A DNA stretch of 64,000 nt from JAWPMV01 sp038527215. Lineage in GTDB: Bacteria > Bacteroidota > Bacteroidia > J057. Below, one piece after another: positions 61,044 to 64,000 of this stretch. The notes under the pieces were generated by a model, which saw only the letters and a program-made list of their open reading frames with translations, searched no databases and had not been told where the DNA came from. The DNA lies in contig JBCBGC010000007.1 in NCBI GenBank assembly GCA_038527215.1, forward strand, positions 1-64,000, given 5' to 3'. Numbering within the stretch: the first letter of the stretch is position 1; each line of letters starts with the position of its first letter. The position numbers and the translations under genes were made by a program.

Positions 61044-62375
61044 ATGAGATATCTACTACTTAGCTGTGTATTCATTATGATGGGGTATGCTACTACCCAG
61101 GCTCAAGCCCCTCAAGGGCCCATCAAAGTTGAAATCCGCAAAAACGGTACTAGCTGGCAAATCCTCCGGGATGGGAAGCCCTATTACGTTAGAGGCGTAG
61201 GTGGCCAGGTCTACATGGACAAGGCCAAAGCATACGGCGCCAATTCGGTCCGCACCTGGGCTGCCGCAGATGCTTCCCAAATTCTGGATGAAGCGCATGA
61301 ACTCGGGTTGTCCGTCTTGTTCGGACTATGGGTCGGACAGGAACGTCAGGGATTCGACTATGATGATGGCAAAGCGGTAAAGGCCCAATTCGAAAATTTC
61401 AAAAATATCGTACAGACCTATAAAGACCACCCGGCTATTCTGATGTGGGGAATCGGTAATGAGAACGATTTGATGTACTCAGATTATAAGGTTTGGAATG
61501 CCATCAATGATATCGCGAAAATGATCCACGAGGAAGATCCCAATCATCCTACCATGACGGTAACCGCGGGCATTGACGTAGCGGAAGTGCAGTTGATCAA
61601 GGAAAGAGCGCCTCATATTGATGTATATGGCATCAATACCTACGGGGGCTTGATCGGCATTGACAAAGAGATCAGAAGCTACGGATGGGATGGTCCTTAT
61701 ATGATCACCGAATGGGGACCCAATGGCCACTGGGAGGTCCCAACCACCGAATGGGGAGCTCCGATTGAGCAAACCAGCAGCGTCAAGGCTGACAAATACA
61801 AGGAGCGCTACCAGAAAGGCATCGCCAACGATCCTGAAATGTGTGTGGGTTCTTATGTGTTCCAGTGGGGACAAAAACAGGAAACCACGCCCACCTGGTA
61901 CGGCGTATTCCTAAATACCGGCGAAGAAACTGAGGTAATGGACAATTTGGAGTACCTGTGGACCGGCAGATACCCCAACAATCGCTCTCCTCATATCTAT
62001 TCCCTGAAGATTGACAATAAAAATGCCTACGAAAGTGTCTACATTAAACCAGGGAAGCCTTATACCATCGTAGCAGATGTAAAAGATCCTGATAATGATG
62101 AGATGACCTACCATTGGCAAATCCTTGAATCAGAATTTGGGCTGACCGGTAGTGGGGGTGATGCAGAGAAATCGCCTGATCCGGTGAAAATCCGCTATGA
62201 CAAAAACACCAAAGATATTGTTTCGGCTGACGAAAAGTGGCTCAAAATTAAGGATACCGGAACGCTGATGTTCAAAGCGCCTACCAAACCCGGTGCTTAC
62301 CGCTTTTTTGTTTACGCCAAAGACGGTAATGGCAATGTAGCAACGGCAAACATTCCTTTCTATGTAAAGCGATAA
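61044..62375 (+). CDS. GH-A clan glycoside hydrolase, GH158-like, with C-terminal Ig-like domain
   Basis: 443 residues. Signal peptide about 1-21. A TIM barrel (about 30-315) has the GH-A layout: RGVGGQVYMDKAKAYGANSVRTW, HPAILMWGIGNENDL with acid/base E140 preceded by Asn139, and MITEWGPNGHWE with nucleophile E223. The C-terminal part (about 325-443) is an Ig/cadherin-like domain (YTIVADVKDPDNDEMTYHWQI; GAYRFFVYAKDGNGNVA). Members of clan GH-A in this form include GH158 endo-beta-1,3-glucanases and GH2-like barrels; the setting beside two GH16 genes favours beta-1,3-glucan. Family number is inferred, the clan is clear. Starts a plus operon, 6 bases before the sensor gene. Confidence 0.8.
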   Translation: MRYLLLSCVFIMMGYATTQAQAPQGPIKVEIRKNGTSWQILRDGKPYYVRGVGGQVYMDKAKAYGANSVRTWAAADASQILDEAHELGLSVLFGLWVGQERQGFDYDDGKAVKAQFENFKNIVQTYKDHPAILMWGIGNENDLMYSDYKVWNAINDIAKMIHEEDPNHPTMTVTAGIDVAEVQLIKERAPHIDVYGINTYGGLIGIDKEIRSYGWDGPYMITEWGPNGHWEVPTTEWGAPIEQTSSVKADKYKERYQKGIANDPEMCVGSYVFQWGQKQETTPTWYGVFLNTGEETEVMDNLEYLWTGRYPNNRSPHIYSLKIDNKNAYESVYIKPGKPYTIVADVKDPDNDEMTYHWQILESEFGLTGSGGDAEKSPDPVKIRYDKNTKDIVSADEKWLKIKDTGTLMFKAPTKPGAYRFFVYAKDGNGNVATANIPFYVKR

Positions 62376-62381
62376 TATCTC

Positions 62382-64000
62382 ATGCAGCTCCGAAGGACGC
62401 TACTACTGATCTTCATGCTTAGCTTAGGATATGGGCAGGCCCAGGAAAACCAAATGGGCCTGCCTCCTATCGTTAATTACAATAAGCAGGATTATAAGGC
62501 TGAAACCCAGAACTGGGAAGTAGTAGAAGACCATCGGGGCTTGATGTACTTTGGAAATAACGCAGGCCTGCTGGAGTTTGATGGGACCAACTGGCAGACC
62601 TACCCTTTGCCCAATCAATCCATCGTCCGATCGCTGACCCACGATACCCTGGGTCGGATTTGGGTGGGAGGTCAATACGAGCTGGGGTATTTTGAACCCG
62701 GAGAAAGAGGCATCCTTTCCTATAACTCCCTGGTAGATCAAATCCCTGCCGACTATCGCAACTTTGAGGATGTGTGGGATATTTTCCACACGCCTATGGG
62801 AACCTTTTACGGCTGCCGGAAATTTATCTTCCACCACAAGGAGGATCAAATTAATGTCCTCCAAACCCCTCAGCACTATAATGGTCTGCATTATACCGGA
62901 AACAGCCTCCTCGTAGCCGAATATGGCAGCGGGTTGAAAATCTGGGAAGATGGCAAGCTCCGTTTGTTACCTGGGGGAGATTTTTTCGCGAATATGATGG
63001 TAAAAGGCATCCTTGCCATCGGCGAAAATCAGTTGTTAGTTGCCACCTACGAGCAAGGTATTTACACCTGTCGCAATGGAAAAATCGAAGCCTGGGCACC
63101 CGTCCTCCAGGATTTCTTGCAAGAAAACCGTATTTATTGTTTGCTTGAGTTGGAACAAGGTCAGCTCGCCATCGGAACCTCCCATCACGGGCTCCTGATT
63201 ACCGACCAAAACGGTCAACCCATCATCAACCTCCATCGGCAAAACGGCTTGCAAAACAATTCCATCTTGAGTGTTCATCAAGATCGGAGCCGCAACCTTT
63301 GGCTGGGGATGGAAAATGGCATTTCCTACGTCGAATTTAGCTCCCCTTTTTCCTGGATCAACTCTGTGATGGGGGTTTTTGGGGCAGGTTATGGCTCTAT
63401 TGTTTTTGAAGACAAACTCTATCTGGCCACCAATCAGGGCATTTTTTATCGAAAATGGAACGGTCCTCCTACCACCGTCTTTCCCCTCCAATTCACGCTG
63501 CTTCCCGAAAGTAAAGGCCCCAGTTGGTCCCTTCAGGAAGTAGAAGGAGAACTCATCGTCGGACGACATGCTGGTCCTCACACCCTGCAAAACAACCGGC
63601 TCGCTGGTATGGATGCGCATGAGGGAGCCTGGAAACTCATGGCCCTGGAACAGCATCCTGGATTTGCCGTGGAAGGTAGTTATGAAGGCTTATGGCTGTA
63701 TGAGAAAAAAGAGGGCCGGTGGCAGATGGCGGGTAGATTACCCGGATTTACCGAATCTTCCCGCGTGATGGAAGAGGACGGCGCAGGCCATCTTTGGGTT
63801 TCTCATCCTTACCTTGGCGTCTATCGCTTGCATCTAGACCTGGCGGCCCGACAAATCAGCCGGATTGACACCTTTAATTCGGCCCATGGACTCCCTTCGG
63901 ACCTCTCCATCAATGTGGCTAAAATCAAAGGCAGGATTTTATTTACGACCGAAAAAGGAATTTATGAATTTGATGAAGCAGGCAAATCTTTTGTGATCCA
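62382..64000 (+). CDS. beta-propeller ligand-binding sensor/regulator, N-terminal part (runs off the window)
   Basis: Partial: 539 codons without a stop to the window end, from an ATG 6 bases after the hydrolase gene. Signal peptide about 1-20 (GYGQAQ), then PIVNYNKQDYKAETQNWEVVED, which is typical of two-component-regulator propeller sensors, followed by about ten propeller strands such as GLMYFGNNAGLLEFDG, IWVGGQYELGYFE, LLVATYEQGIYTC, LAIGTSHHGLLIT, NLWLGMENGISYV and HLWVSHPYLGVYRL. In Bacteroidota such proteins continue with a Y_Y_Y domain, a membrane helix and either a histidine kinase or a LuxR/AraC DNA-binding domain. The output domain lies beyond the window. Probably senses released oligosaccharides in the periplasm and controls the adjacent operons. 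Confidence 0.85.
   Translation, partial: MQLRRTLLLIFMLSLGYGQAQENQMGLPPIVNYNKQDYKAETQNWEVVEDHRGLMYFGNNAGLLEFDGTNWQTYPLPNQSIVRSLTHDTLGRIWVGGQYELGYFEPGERGILSYNSLVDQIPADYRNFEDVWDIFHTPMGTFYGCRKFIFHHKEDQINVLQTPQHYNGLHYTGNSLLVAEYGSGLKIWEDGKLRLLPGGDFFANMMVKGILAIGENQLLVATYEQGIYTCRNGKIEAWAPVLQDFLQENRIYCLLELEQGQLAIGTSHHGLLITDQNGQPIINLHRQNGLQNNSILSVHQDRSRNLWLGMENGISYVEFSSPFSWINSVMGVFGAGYGSIVFEDKLYLATNQGIFYRKWNGPPTTVFPLQFTLLPESKGPSWSLQEVEGELIVGRHAGPHTLQNNRLAGMDAHEGAWKLMALEQHPGFAVEGSYEGLWLYEKKEGRWQMAGRLPGFTESSRVMEEDGAGHLWVSHPYLGVYRLHLDLAARQISRIDTFNSAHGLPSDLSINVAKIKGRILFTTEKGIYEFDEAGKSFVI

Overview
The window looks like a chromosomal segment of a Bacteroidota bacterium, most likely from the Saprospiria/Lewinella or Cytophaga side of the phylum. 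This rests on several type IX secretion (T9SS) C-terminal sorting domains, a 1903-residue PKD-repeat protein with a gliding-motility type C-terminus, many lipoproteins, Bacteroidota-style promoter boxes (TTG, about 20 bases, TAnnTTTG) and the absence of Shine-Dalgarno sequences. Base composition is close to 50% GC and genes are densely packed. No rRNA, tRNA, CRISPR array or insertion sequence was recognised.

Region 1 (161-4989, minus strand): a five-gene run, in transcription order VanZ-like membrane protein, proline-racemase-family enzyme with a Cys/Thr active site (probable trans-3-hydroxy-L-proline dehydratase), M19 dipeptidase, DUF6702-like protein and M28 peptidase. It looks like a peptide and hydroxyproline salvage operon. 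It is preceded by a terminator and followed by a cluster of GC-rich hairpins.

Region 2 (5074-26100): a large exopolysaccharide locus. A minus operon (sugar-1-phosphate transferase, acetyltransferase, GT26) and a long plus operon diverge from a 717-base control region holding two promoter candidates, a perfect 22-bp palindrome and a second inverted repeat. The plus operon encodes a Wza-like exporter, a Wzc-like tyrosine kinase, a flippase, a polymerase or ligase, a pyruvyltransferase-like protein, an acetyltransferase and about nine glycosyltransferases or relatives, several with altered catalytic motifs. A small T9SS CTD-dominated protein ends tail to tail with it.

Region 3 (26888-40200): the giant PKD adhesin-like protein and a small lipoprotein on plus, then a second polysaccharide operon on minus: full-length WcaJ-type initiating transferase, GT26, GmhA-like isomerase, GmhB-like phosphatase, GT2, GT4 and an ABC permease. 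Heptose genes are the only sugar-precursor genes in the window.

Region 4 (40599-49405): housekeeping genes: nuoE, carA, a GT39-like membrane protein, a fused aspartate kinase/homoserine dehydrogenase, a small barrel-like lipoprotein, adenosylhomocysteinase and a SpoU rRNA/tRNA methyltransferase. Three clear intrinsic terminators lie here.

Region 5 (49479-64000): a beta-glucan utilisation locus with two GH16 lipoproteins, a sugar MFS importer, a T9SS-exported protein and a lipoprotein each with a duplicated binding-like module, another lipoprotein, two unfamiliar outer-membrane barrels, and divergently a GH-A clan hydrolase and a beta-propeller sensor/regulator cut by the window end. No SusC/SusD pair is present. 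The two barrels and their lipoproteins may form an alternative uptake system, and the divergent promoter region carries an 11-bp-phased repeat array. This locus is the best candidate for an undescribed system here.
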